64,000 nucleotides of DNA. Origin: Christensenella sp. UBA7703. GTDB lineage: Bacteria; Bacillota; Clostridia; Christensenellales; CAG-138. The DNA lies in the NCBI GenBank assembly GCA_002482505.1, contig DLGD01000033.1:1-64000 (forward strand), given 5' to 3'. Shown here piece after piece: positions 1 to 8,506 of the stretch; position 1 is the first letter of the stretch; each line of letters opens with the position of its first letter. The notes beneath the pieces were generated by a model. It was not told the origin of the DNA, did not search any database, and worked only from the letters and a program-made list of their open reading frames with translations. The translations under genes and the position numbers were made by a program.

Positions 1-54
1 TCTAATCAACGGGGTTCAGTTCATTTACGGGCGCTCTTTTTCAATGCAAAAAAA

Positions 55-483
55 CTATTTTGTGGGCGGCACTGTTCTCACATCTTCATACGATGCTAGA
101 CAATAACCCTGCTGCCGCAGAAGGTGGATGGTGTTCTCTTTGCTCTTCGGTGTTTCGCCGCCACCGGAGCAGAGGACGACATTGAGAATTTTGTCTTTTG
201 GTACGAGCGCAAGCGCGGCGTTGAACGCGGGAGCCGGGTGTCCTGCCCAGACGGGGGCCATCAGGGTAACGGAATCATACTGACTCCAGTCGATGGAAAG
301 CGGGCGAATGGCAGAGGCTTTTCTGCCGAGCGCCTGCGGGCATCCGGAGAGAAAGGCGGAGAAGATTCCGCGCTTTTTTGCCTCCAGAATTTCAAACACG
401 TCCGCACCGGATGACGCGGCACGCTTTGCCGCCTCCGCGCGCGTGGCGCCACCAAATGAATAATAGACGATGGCAGATTTCAT
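55..483 (-). CDS. Flavodoxin-family protein
   Basis: The 142-residue product begins with a beta-strand and phosphate-loop-like segment (IVYYSFGGATR, residues 5-15) of the flavodoxin kind. It continues with a strand ending in MAPVWAG (about residues 75-81) and a later VVLCSGGGE strand, giving a flavodoxin-like alternating fold. The usual SxTGNT loop is replaced by SFGGATR, so FMN binding is probable but not certain. The length fits a short-chain flavodoxin. An AGGAG lies about 12 bases before the ATG. It is transcribed away from the PHP gene. A specific redox partner cannot be named; an electron-transfer role is inferred from the family only. Confidence 0.6.
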   Translation of the reverse strand: MKSAIVYYSFGGATRAEAAKRAASSGADVFEILEAKKRGIFSAFLSGCPQALGRKASAIRPLSIDWSQYDSVTLMAPVWAGHPAPAFNAALALVPKDKILNVVLCSGGGETPKSKENTIHLLRQQGYCLASYEDVRTVPPTK

Positions 484-659
484 GGCGGACTATGTCTCCT
501 TTTTCTTCCTAAATGATTTGACTAACAGAAAACGATTGCTTCAAAAATCATATATTTTTGACTGTATGCTTGCATTATAGAATTGCAACGTTACGCTGTC
601 AAGGACGATTCACGCGTGCGAAAAACGCTGATTTTACAAGTAAGCTTTTACATGCGCCC

Positions 660-689
660 TTGTTTTTGCGGCAGTGTTCATGGTATATT
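660..689 (+). promoter_or_regulatory. Possible sigma-A promoter before the PHP gene
   Basis: TTGTTT (660-665), an 18-base spacer and TATATT (684-689) give a plausible but imperfect promoter about 120 bases before the PHP gene start. The rest of the 484-807 gap holds the divergent start region of the flavodoxin gene and nothing else I recognise. Confidence 0.35.
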
Positions 690-807
690 GTATAAGCGCG
701 TGAGGATTTTATGCAAAAGTTCTTCCGCGGAATCATTGCAGCAAAACAGTGCTGCAAACATGACCAGACAGGACAAAACACAGCAGCAACGACAACGGGG
801 GAACAGA

Positions 808-1566
808 ATGCAACTATATGACCTGCACACGCACACAAACATGTCCGACGCGCGGTTTTCGATTGAAGACCTCGTCTCGGTGGAACAAAAGCAGGGGCAT
901 ATCCTCGGCGTTTCGGATCATCTGTTTTGCTGCGGTATCTATACGCTCAACGACATAAAAAACTATCTCGAAATCCTGCAGCTGTATCCCGTTTATCGCG
1001 GAGCGGAGGTGAACATGGAGCACCGCTTCAAACTGCCGGATTCGCTGGACGACCAGCTGGATTATGTCATTGCGAGCGTGCATAGCATGCCGGACGGACG
1101 CGGTGGCTTTGTGCCGCTGAACCAGTATTTTTCCAAACGCAGCGGGTTTACCGACGCGTACAGCAAGAACTATTCGTCGGATATGAACCGCTATTACTTG
1201 GCTTACATCATTCAGATGATGGAGAAGACGTTTTCGACCCAGCGCGTCGATATTCTGGGCCATGCGACCGTGATTCCGTCCTATGACGAGCTGCACGGCA
1301 CATCGTTTTTGACCCAATGGGAAGATGCGGTGATCGCGCTTTGCAAAAAGTATGATATCGCGCTGGAAATCTCTGGCCTGTGGCGCGCTCCGGGGGTGGA
1401 TGTGCTGCGCCGCGCACATGAAGCGGGGCTGAAATTTTCGATGGGCAGCGATTGTCACGATCCGATCCAAATCGGAAACCTTGCCTATGTGGAGCAGATG
1501 ATCACGGAACTCGACTTACAGCCGGAAGACTTTTTTGTACCAAAACGGCAGCTCTCTTTCGATTAA
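808..1566 (+). CDS. PHP-domain metal-dependent phosphoesterase/hydrolase
   Basis: I start this 252-residue protein at the ATG at 808, which has a purine-rich GGGGGAACAG just upstream; the longer in-frame extension reads as non-coding leader. The N-terminus has the HxH motif of PHP domains (DLHTHT, His7 and His9). It is followed by a VSDH motif, GHATVIPS, and a C-terminal GSDCHD, which together make the trinuclear metal site of this family. Related proteins act as histidinol-phosphatase-like or nucleotide/oligoribonucleotide phosphoesterases. The exact substrate cannot be read from sequence. It stands alone just ahead of the ornithine cluster and is probably not part of that pathway. Confidence 0.7.
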   Translation: MQLYDLHTHTNMSDARFSIEDLVSVEQKQGHILGVSDHLFCCGIYTLNDIKNYLEILQLYPVYRGAEVNMEHRFKLPDSLDDQLDYVIASVHSMPDGRGGFVPLNQYFSKRSGFTDAYSKNYSSDMNRYYLAYIIQMMEKTFSTQRVDILGHATVIPSYDELHGTSFLTQWEDAVIALCKKYDIALEISGLWRAPGVDVLRRAHEAGLKFSMGSDCHDPIQIGNLAYVEQMITELDLQPEDFFVPKRQLSFD

Positions 1567-1675
1567 CAAGCAAAACTCAGCAAAACAGGCTCCATTACGA
1601 TTCTCAAGAAAACAATTCAACAAGTAAATAGATCAGCACCTCAATTTTCTTTCGCCGAAAGGCAGGAGGCACGGT

Positions 1676-2734
1676 ATGCGAAATATCCGGGTAGCAGTTT
1701 GGGGATTTGGCGCGATGGGCGGCGGCATCACAAAGGTGTTGCTGCAAAAGACGGGCGTGGAGATCACGGGCGTTTGTGATCTGCACCCGAATCGCGTCGG
1801 CAAGAGTATCTTTGCGCTTCTTGATTTGGCGCGCGGGGATCGCGCGGACGTGATTGTAAACAGCGATATCGACGCGGTTTTGACGAAAAAGAGCGCGGAT
1901 GTTTGCATCGTTGCGACCGATTCTTTTACAAAGGACGTCTATCCAAAGCTCGTCAAGGTGCTTTCGCGCGGGATCAACGCCATCAGCACCGCAGAGGAGA
2001 TGAGCTATCCCGCCGCGAAACAGCCGGAACTGGCAAAAGAGATCGACCGCGTAGCAAAAGAACACGGTGTGACCGCACTCGGCACCGGCATCAACCCGGG
2101 GCTGATGATGGACTTGCTCGCCATCTGCCTGACGGGCTGCATGACGAGTGTAGACAAAGTCACCTGCCGCCGCGTGAACTCGCTTTCGCCTTTTGGCCCG
2201 CTGGTCATGCAGGAACAGGGCGTCGGGCTTACGCCGGAGGAATTTGACGAAGGCGTTGCAAAAGGCGAGCTGGCGGGGCATGTTGGCTTTATCGAAAGCG
2301 TCGGCATGATTTCGCAGGCGATCGGCTGGAGAATCGACGAGTTTTCCCAGCAAATGGCGCCGATTTTGACCGAAGTCGACCGAAAATCGCCCTATGGCTT
2401 TGCGGCGCGCGGAAACGTCGCGGGGGTGAATATGACCGGGCAGGGGTATTTGGATGGCAAAGTCAAGATTGACATGATCCATCCGCAGCAGATTGAGCCG
2501 GAGCTTGGCGGCACGCACACGGGCGACTACATTACGCTCGAAGGCACGCCGCGCGTTCAGATGCAGATTCAGCCTGAGGTGGATGGCGGCATCGGTACCA
2601 TCGCAATGTGCGTCAACATGATTCCGCACGTGATCAACGCGCGCCCGGGCCTTAAGACGATGATCGATCTGCCCGTTCCGCATGCGATCATGGGTGACAT
2701 GCGCGATCAGATTGAGGAAGGACTTCTGCTGTAG
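1676..2734 (+). CDS. ord: 2,4-diaminopentanoate dehydrogenase
   Basis: The 352-residue protein opens with a Rossmann nucleotide-binding segment (VAVWGFGAMGGG, about residues 5-16) and resembles DapB-like dehydrogenases, as Ord of ornithine-fermenting clostridia does. Ord oxidatively deaminates (2R,4S)-2,4-diaminopentanoate to 2-amino-4-oxopentanoate with NAD(P)+. The start is fixed by AGGAGG about 7 bases before the ATG. It is the first gene of the cluster continuing with ortA, ortB, oraS and oraE, which strongly supports the assignment. Immediately after the stop lies a diverged copy of its own last codons (2737-2787). No clear promoter was found in the 109-base gap before it. Confidence 0.92.
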   Translation: MRNIRVAVWGFGAMGGGITKVLLQKTGVEITGVCDLHPNRVGKSIFALLDLARGDRADVIVNSDIDAVLTKKSADVCIVATDSFTKDVYPKLVKVLSRGINAISTAEEMSYPAAKQPELAKEIDRVAKEHGVTALGTGINPGLMMDLLAICLTGCMTSVDKVTCRRVNSLSPFGPLVMQEQGVGLTPEEFDEGVAKGELAGHVGFIESVGMISQAIGWRIDEFSQQMAPILTEVDRKSPYGFAARGNVAGVNMTGQGYLDGKVKIDMIHPQQIEPELGGTHTGDYITLEGTPRVQMQIQPEVDGGIGTIAMCVNMIPHVINARPGLKTMIDLPVPHAIMGDMRDQIEEGLLL

Positions 2735-2736
2735 CG

Positions 2737-2787
2737 GTTCCATATCAAGATATTCGTGATCAAATTGAAGAAGGCTTATTGGACTAA
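2737..2787 (+). pseudogene. Vestigial second copy of the ord 3-prime end
   Basis: Starting two bases after the ord stop, an in-frame stretch reads VPYQ then DIRDQIEEGLLD and a stop. It matches the true ord C-terminus VPHAIMG DMRDQIEEGLLL with a short internal deletion. Ten of the last twelve residues are identical although most codons differ by synonymous, A/T-richer changes. It has no start codon and ends 21 bases before the ortA start. It looks like the remnant of another ord allele, not a gene. Confidence 0.75.
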
Positions 2788-2808
2788 CGTTTGAACGAGG
2801 TGATTACC

Positions 2809-3108
2809 GTGGCAAACAAAGGCGACTGGGTTCGCATCCATAGCATCATATTAATGCCCGAGCAGCGCTCCAGCGCTGTTCCGGAGGACACAAAGGCCGT
2901 CCCGCTGGAACAGTGGACAAAGGGATATCTCCACGCGGATACCCTCCTTGGCGGCGCGGCGAGCGTTACCACGCGCACGGGGCGCATCGTCTCCGGCACG
3001 CTGGTGGACGAAACGCCGCACTATACGCATAGCTTTGGCGATTTTGTGCCGGAACTGCAACAGGCGGGCGACGAAGCATTTGCCTTCCTCTTTGGAGGTG
3101 CCAAATGA
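2809..3108 (+). CDS. ortA: 2-amino-4-oxopentanoate thiolase, alpha (small) subunit
   Basis: This 99-residue protein is the small subunit of the PLP-dependent thiolase that cleaves 2-amino-4-oxopentanoate with CoA to alanine and acetyl-CoA. I choose the GTG at 2809 because GAGGTG lies about 7 bases upstream; an upstream TTG at 2791 has no such site. The sequence has the compact GDWVRIHSIIL start and the TGRIVSGTLVDETPHYTHSFG core expected for OrtA. Its stop overlaps the ortB start in an ATGA, which suggests coupled translation of the two subunits. The assignment rests on size, motif and the cluster order. Confidence 0.88.
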   Translation: MANKGDWVRIHSIILMPEQRSSAVPEDTKAVPLEQWTKGYLHADTLLGGAASVTTRTGRIVSGTLVDETPHYTHSFGDFVPELQQAGDEAFAFLFGGAK

Positions 3109-4511
3109 CGACGAAGGACAACAGCTTTGCCGCCGTCATGGCGCGCAAGAGCGAGATCATCCGCGCGGCGGTTGGGGTTGATTACAAGCAGTTTGAAAGC
3201 GGCTCGATTGCGTTTGACTATGAAAAAATGATGGCATCCACTGGCTATACGCTGGAAGATGTTGTCGAGATTCAGCGCGGGTTTGCGATCGGAAACACAC
3301 CGCTGATCGAGCTGAATAATATCACGGCGCTTGTGCGCAAGCTCAGCAAGGACGGCTACGGCGCGCGCATTTTCATCAAGGACGAGGCTGCAAATCCCAG
3401 CGGGAGCTTTAAGGTGCGCAGGGCTGCCACGAGCATCCACCACGCTAAGCGCATGGGCTATCCAGGCGCGCTCTCCGCAACCAGCGGAAACTACGGTGCG
3501 GCGGTTGCAAGCTGCTGCGCAAAGAGCGGGCTTCGTTGCATCGTCGTGCAGGAATGCTACGATTCGCGCGGGGTCGGGCAGCCGGAGATCATCGAAAAAG
3601 CGCGCAAGTGCGAAGCACTCGGCGCGGAGGTGGTGCAGCTTTCGGTTGGCCCGGAGCTGTTTTATACCGTGCTGCGCATGCTCGAAGACACGGGCTATTT
3701 CAACGCCTCCCTCTATACCGCTTTTGGAATCGAGGGCATCGAAACGCTTGGCTATGAGGTGGCTCAGCAGTGCCGCGCGCAGACGGGGAAAGACCCGGAT
3801 GTGGTCGTCTGCACCAACGCGGGCGGCGGCAACCTGACGGGCACCGCGCGCGGGCTGCACAAGGCGGACTGCAAGGCGCAGATCGTCGCCGCGAGTGTTA
3901 ACCTCAAAGGTTTACACATGGCGAGCGACACGCAGTTCAACAAAAAATCGTTTACGACCGGGCATACCGGTTTTGGCATGCCGTTTTCCACCTGGCCGGA
4001 TCGCAGCGATGTGCCCAGAAGCGCGGCGCGCCCGCTACGATACATGGATCGATATGTGACGGTGAATCAGGGCGAGGTGTTTTACACCACGGAGCTGCTT
4101 GCGCGGCTGGAAGGAATCGAGCGCGGCCCCGCGGGCAACACGAGCCTGGCCGCGGCGATCTCACTCGCGCAGGAGTTGCCGGAGGATCAAATTGTCGTCG
4201 TGCAGGAGACGGAATACACCGGCGCGGGCAAACACGGCAGCGCGCAGCTCTCCTTTGCGCGGCAAAACGGAATTCGTGTTTCGTTGGGCAATCCGAAAGA
4301 TGAGATCGCGGGAGAGAGCATCATCCTGCCCGCGCATCCTTCGCTGCTGCATGCGGTGGACGTCGATCTCGACCACATACGGCGCTCGCTGATTACCCAC
4401 GCGGCAACGACGGTTGACCACGCACCCACGGAAAACGACATCACATTTCTTGCGGAAGAGACGAAATCAAGCGAAGCATTCGTGCGAGAAGCACTCAAAC
4501 AAGTCGAATAA
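3105..4511 (+). CDS. ortB: 2-amino-4-oxopentanoate thiolase, beta (PLP) subunit
   Basis: The 468-residue protein belongs to the fold-type II (tryptophan synthase beta-like) PLP enzymes. The cofactor lysine is Lys103 in the motif NPSGSFKVRRA. A glycine-rich phosphate-binding loop follows as TNAGGGNLTG. With OrtA it performs the thiolytic cleavage yielding alanine and acetyl-CoA, an unusual thiolase chemistry using PLP. It overlaps ortA by four bases. A 26-base gap with GGGAGG leads to oraS. The length and neighbours match the known ornithine oxidative branch. Confidence 0.92.
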   Translation: MTTKDNSFAAVMARKSEIIRAAVGVDYKQFESGSIAFDYEKMMASTGYTLEDVVEIQRGFAIGNTPLIELNNITALVRKLSKDGYGARIFIKDEAANPSGSFKVRRAATSIHHAKRMGYPGALSATSGNYGAAVASCCAKSGLRCIVVQECYDSRGVGQPEIIEKARKCEALGAEVVQLSVGPELFYTVLRMLEDTGYFNASLYTAFGIEGIETLGYEVAQQCRAQTGKDPDVVVCTNAGGGNLTGTARGLHKADCKAQIVAASVNLKGLHMASDTQFNKKSFTTGHTGFGMPFSTWPDRSDVPRSAARPLRYMDRYVTVNQGEVFYTTELLARLEGIERGPAGNTSLAAAISLAQELPEDQIVVVQETEYTGAGKHGSAQLSFARQNGIRVSLGNPKDEIAGESIILPAHPSLLHAVDVDLDHIRRSLITHAATTVDHAPTENDITFLAEETKSSEAFVREALKQVE

Positions 4512-4537
4512 ATCCTGAACAATATCGGGAGGAAACT

Positions 4538-4903
4538 ATGATCAAACGGGAAGACGATTTTCAAACAAGGCGCGAGCACCTGAAGAACCTCAGTGACGAT
4601 GAACTCAAGGCGCGGTTCTGGTCACTGACCGGACAACTGGTCGATCCGCTGCTGGAGCTGGCAAACGAGAACACATCGCCCGCCATTGAGCGCAGCGTGC
4701 TGCTTCGGATGGGCTTTAGCTCGCTGGAAGCAAAAGCGATTGTAGATGCCTGCATGGAAAAGAGCCTGACAGGTCACGGCGCGGGCAATGTGGTCTACCG
4801 CTATGCCAAACACAAAGGGCTGGAGATTCGCGAAGCGGGGCTTGCACTGCTGACTCCCGCGAACATGGAAGAGGCGGCAAGCCTGTTTGGAGGCAAACAA
4901 TGA
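4538..4903 (+). CDS. oraS: D-ornithine 4,5-aminomutase, S subunit
   Basis: The 121-residue protein is the small, mostly helical subunit of the adenosylcobalamin- and PLP-dependent D-ornithine 4,5-aminomutase. It shows the expected N-terminal helix (LSDDELKARFWSLTGQLVDPLLELA) and an ERSVLLRMGFSSLEAKAIVD segment. The enzyme converts D-ornithine to 2,4-diaminopentanoate. GGGAGG lies before the ATG, and its stop overlaps the oraE start (ATGA), which favours equal production of both subunits. Confidence 0.9.
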   Translation: MIKREDDFQTRREHLKNLSDDELKARFWSLTGQLVDPLLELANENTSPAIERSVLLRMGFSSLEAKAIVDACMEKSLTGHGAGNVVYRYAKHKGLEIREAGLALLTPANMEEAASLFGGKQ

Positions 4904-7119
4904 GCGAATATCGTCTTTTGCCGGAAGAAAACATCGATGTCGCGAAGATTTTAGAGGATTTGGAGCACTACCATCCCCGCCGCAGAGGTTGGACCTGGCG
5001 CGAACCCGCGCCCGATCTCGTGATGGGGCCTTTTACCTATCACGATTGCAGCCAGCCGCTCAAGGACGGCGTCCCGCTGCCCCCCGCGCACTATTTTGGC
5101 GACGTTGACCCGCAGCCCATGCCGGTCATCACCACCGAGATCGCAAGCGGCCGTTTTGAAGACGACATCCGTCGCATGCGCATGGCGGCGCATCACGGCG
5201 CGGATCACATTATGGTCATCCGCACCTCCGGACAGAGCCACTACGACGGGCTGATTGAAGGCACGCCGCAAGGCAGCGGCGGGGTTCCGATCACGCGCAA
5301 ACAGGTGCGCGCGCAGAGAAAAGCGCTTGACCTGATTGAGGACGAAGTGGGTCGACCCATCAACTACCACAGCTATGTCAGCGGCGTGGCTGGGCCGGAT
5401 ATCGCCGTCATGTTCGCGGAAGAGGGCGTGAACGGCTGCCATCAGGACCCGCAGTATAACGTGATCTATCGCAACATCAACATGCTGCGCTCGTTTGTGG
5501 ACGCGGCGGAGAGCAAGCAGCTCATCGCCTGGGGCAACATGGCGCAGATTGACGGCGCGCACAACGCGAACGCCACCGCGCGGGATGCCTGGAAAGTCAT
5601 GCCGGAGCTGATGGTGCAGCACGCGATCAATGCGCTGTATTCCCATAAAGTCGGTGTTCCCAAAGAAAACATCTGTCTTTCGACCGTGCCGCCGACGGCG
5701 ACGCCGGGGCCTTGCGTCTATATGGATCTGCCATATGCGGTTGCACTCAGGCGGCTTTTTGACGGCTATCGCATGCGCGCGCAGATGAACACGAAATACA
5801 TCGAATCCAGCACGCGCGAAGCGACGGTGACACATGTGCTCAACATGGTGGTCAGCAAGCTCACCAGCGCGGATATTCAGTCCACCATCACGCCGGACGA
5901 AGGGCGCAACGTACCCTGGCACATCTACAACATCGAAGCCTGCGACACGGCAAAGCAGACGCTGGTCGGGCTAGATGGTCTCATGGAGATGGTGGAGCTC
6001 AAGAAAGACGGGTATCTGGAAGAAAAGTCCCGCGAGTTGACCGAACGTGCCGTTCTCTTTTTGGAAGAGATGATCGAAAAAGGCGGCTACTTCGCGGCGG
6101 TGGAAAGCGGGATGTTTGTCGACAGCGGCATTTTCCCGGAGCGCAACGGAGACGGCATCGCGCGCAAGCTTTCCGGCGGCATTGGAGCGGGAACGGTCAT
6201 CAAACGCGAGCCGGACTATATGGCGCCCGTCACCGCGCATTACGGCAAAAACAACGTCGCGCAATATGGCGGCGATCCGGCGAACCCCGCCGCGCTGATC
6301 GGTGGCTGCACCCTCGAAGTGCCGGAGAAGATCGTCTATATCGACGAACTTGACGAGGAAGACAACGTCTATCTGCGCATGGACGGCGTAAAGGCGTTTG
6401 CCCAGCCGAACGCTGAGAAGATCCGACCGGAGATGGAGTGGCTGGCGGACGGAACCGTCCTGCTGACATTCTGTTTTCCCGCGGAGAAGAAAATTGCGGA
6501 AGCCGCTGCCATCGAATGTGCGCGGCGGATGAATCTCAAAGACATCTCGGTGATCTCGCGCGAGGTGTTGCACCGCGCGGAGGGTACCCGAATCGAGCTC
6601 AAGGGCAAGGTCGATTTTGACATCGACATCGCGTCTCTCGTGATTCCGCCCGAACCCGATTTACTCAGCGATGATGAATTGCGAGAGGCAATCGAGCAAA
6701 GACCGATGCGCATTGTCTGCGGCACCATCGGCGAAGACGAGCACTCGGTGGGGTTGCGGGAGATCATCGACATCAAGCACGGCGGCATCGAGAAATACGG
6801 TATCGAAGTGCATTATTTGGGCACCTCTGTTCCGCCGGAAAAACTGGTTGGCGCGGCGATCGAGCTCAACGCGGACGCGATGCTCGCCTCCGTGGTGATC
6901 TCGCATGATGGTATTCACTATAAAAACATCGCACGGGTCGATCGCATCGCACGGGAGATGGGCGTGCGCGACAAGCTGTTGTTTGCGGCGGGCGGCACGC
7001 AGGTGGAAGGCGACCGCGCGAAAGAAGCCGGCGCAGACGCGGGATTTGGCAGAGGGACGCACGGCAACCATGTTGCGACATTCTTAGTCAAAGAACGAGA
7101 TCGTCGCGCGAAAGAATAA
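4900..7119 (+). CDS. oraE: D-ornithine 4,5-aminomutase, E subunit (B12/PLP)
   Basis: The 739-residue catalytic subunit has an N-terminal TIM-barrel region and a C-terminal Rossmann cobalamin-binding domain from about residue 600. The base-off B12 motif DxHxxG is present as DEHSVG with axial ligand His615. Lys626 in DIKHGG lies exactly 11 residues later, the same spacing as the cobalt-ligand His and PLP-binding Lys known from the Acetoanaerobium (Clostridium) sticklandii enzyme. The nucleotide-loop segment GGTQVEGDRAKEAGADAGFGRGTHG closes the domain. All catalytic landmarks are intact, so the enzyme should be active. It overlaps oraS by four bases and is followed one base later by the MutL-like gene. 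Confidence 0.95.
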   Translation: MSEYRLLPEENIDVAKILEDLEHYHPRRRGWTWREPAPDLVMGPFTYHDCSQPLKDGVPLPPAHYFGDVDPQPMPVITTEIASGRFEDDIRRMRMAAHHGADHIMVIRTSGQSHYDGLIEGTPQGSGGVPITRKQVRAQRKALDLIEDEVGRPINYHSYVSGVAGPDIAVMFAEEGVNGCHQDPQYNVIYRNINMLRSFVDAAESKQLIAWGNMAQIDGAHNANATARDAWKVMPELMVQHAINALYSHKVGVPKENICLSTVPPTATPGPCVYMDLPYAVALRRLFDGYRMRAQMNTKYIESSTREATVTHVLNMVVSKLTSADIQSTITPDEGRNVPWHIYNIEACDTAKQTLVGLDGLMEMVELKKDGYLEEKSRELTERAVLFLEEMIEKGGYFAAVESGMFVDSGIFPERNGDGIARKLSGGIGAGTVIKREPDYMAPVTAHYGKNNVAQYGGDPANPAALIGGCTLEVPEKIVYIDELDEEDNVYLRMDGVKAFAQPNAEKIRPEMEWLADGTVLLTFCFPAEKKIAEAAAIECARRMNLKDISVISREVLHRAEGTRIELKGKVDFDIDIASLVIPPEPDLLSDDELREAIEQRPMRIVCGTIGEDEHSVGLREIIDIKHGGIEKYGIEVHYLGTSVPPEKLVGAAIELNADAMLASVVISHDGIHYKNIARVDRIAREMGVRDKLLFAAGGTQVEGDRAKEAGADAGFGRGTHGNHVATFLVKERDRRAKE

Positions 7120-7120
7120 T

Positions 7121-8479
7121 ATGTTTGCGGATGTACTCATCGCCGAGATCGGCTCCACAACCACGTTGGTCAGCGCGTTTTCGCTGGGGGATGCTCCGCG
7201 TCTGCTCGGCCAGGGTCAGGCGGCGACGAGCGTGCTCGAAGGCGACGTGCGTGTCGGGCTCAATCAGTCAATCGATGCGCTGAAGGAGAATCTCGGCGTT
7301 CGCGAACTGTCATATGGCGAACTGCTTGCCTCGTCCAGCGCGGCGGGCGGCTTAAAGATGTGCGTCCACGGGCTGGTTTACGACATGACGGTCAACGCGG
7401 CGCGCGCTGCCGCGCTTGGCGCAGGCGCAATCGTCCGCCAAACCACGGCGGGCAGGCTAACGGAAGCAGACCTCGACGAACAGCGCGCAATCAAGCCGAA
7501 CCTGATCCTGCTTGCGGGCGGAACCGACGGCGGAGAGCGGGAAACCGCGCTTTGCAACGCCCGGCGCATCGCCCAAGAGGGCACGGGCGCGCCCGTTCTT
7601 TACGCGGGCAACGCGCAAAACCAGGGCGCAATCCGCGCGATATTCGAGCAGGCAAATATTCCCGTTTACATCGCGGAGAACGTATATCCAAGGCTGGATG
7701 TGCTGAACATTGAGCCGGTGCGAAAGGTGATTCACGCGGCGTTTGAACGGCACATCGTTACGGCGCCGGGGATGGAACACATCCGCGATCTGGTTACGGG
7801 AGCAATTTTACCCACGCCGGGTGCTGTGATGGAAGCCGCCATGCTGCTCTATGAAGAGATTGGCGATCTGTGCGTGCTGGATATCGGCGGCGCGACCACG
7901 GATGTTCATTCGGTCACGCAGGGGTCGGACGAGATTGCACAGCTGCTCACCGCGCCGGAGCCGTTCAACAAACGCACGGTCGAGGGCGATCTGGGCTTGT
8001 TCGTCAACGCGCATCACCTCGTGGAGCAGCTTGGAGAAACGAAACTTTCGCGCGAACTGGGGTTGGATGTTTCCGCCGTGATGCGGGATTATCGTGCAAT
8101 TCCCGTTTCGAAGGAGCAGTTTTTGCTGACCTCGCGCCTTTGCGTCGAGGCAGGTGTAACCGCGATCAACCGTCACGCAGGAAAACTTCGACACTATTTT
8201 ACGCCACAAGGGCGCGCAACCGCCGCCGAGGGAAAAGATTTGACACAGGTAAAGACCCTGATCGGTACCGGCGGCGCGCTGACAAGGCTGCCCATGCGGG
8301 AGAGAATTTTACGACAGCTTGCGGATTGTAACCAAAATGGAAGTATGCTCTATCCCAAACCAGGCAGCATGCGGCTTGCGTTTGACGAAAGTTACACCAT
8401 GGCTTCGCTTGGCGTACTCGCAAAGACGAACTCGCAGGCGGCAAAAGAGCTATTAGTGGCATCCTTGCGTTTTGTATAA
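7121..8479 (+). CDS. MutL/GlmL-family ATPase, putative OraE reactivating factor
   Basis: The 452-residue product is an ASKHA-fold ATPase of the MutL/GlmL type. The N-terminal phosphate-1 motif is AEIGSTTTLVSAF and the phosphate-2 motif is LDIGGATTDVHSV, with a glycine-rich GTGGALTRLP near the C-terminus. Related genes sit beside B12-dependent glutamate mutase. They have been proposed to act like diol-dehydratase reactivases, releasing damaged cobalamin. The single-base spacing from oraE suggests translational coupling and a role in keeping aminomutase active. That function is inferred from family and position. Confidence 0.8.
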   Translation: MFADVLIAEIGSTTTLVSAFSLGDAPRLLGQGQAATSVLEGDVRVGLNQSIDALKENLGVRELSYGELLASSSAAGGLKMCVHGLVYDMTVNAARAAALGAGAIVRQTTAGRLTEADLDEQRAIKPNLILLAGGTDGGERETALCNARRIAQEGTGAPVLYAGNAQNQGAIRAIFEQANIPVYIAENVYPRLDVLNIEPVRKVIHAAFERHIVTAPGMEHIRDLVTGAILPTPGAVMEAAMLLYEEIGDLCVLDIGGATTDVHSVTQGSDEIAQLLTAPEPFNKRTVEGDLGLFVNAHHLVEQLGETKLSRELGLDVSAVMRDYRAIPVSKEQFLLTSRLCVEAGVTAINRHAGKLRHYFTPQGRATAAEGKDLTQVKTLIGTGGALTRLPMRERILRQLADCNQNGSMLYPKPGSMRLAFDESYTMASLGVLAKTNSQAAKELLVASLRFV

Positions 8480-8506
8480 TTGTTGAAACGGATGATTGAG
8501 GTTTCT

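Noticed and set aside
814..1470. Long minus-strand reading frame opposite the PHP gene
   Set aside because: It is the antisense shadow of a well-supported gene, with no ribosome site or family resemblance; the same holds for the other long antisense frames in this GC-moderate window.
1604..2743. 379-codon minus-strand frame opposite ord
   Set aside because: Composition (His/Arg-rich) and complete overlap with ord mark it as an antisense artefact.
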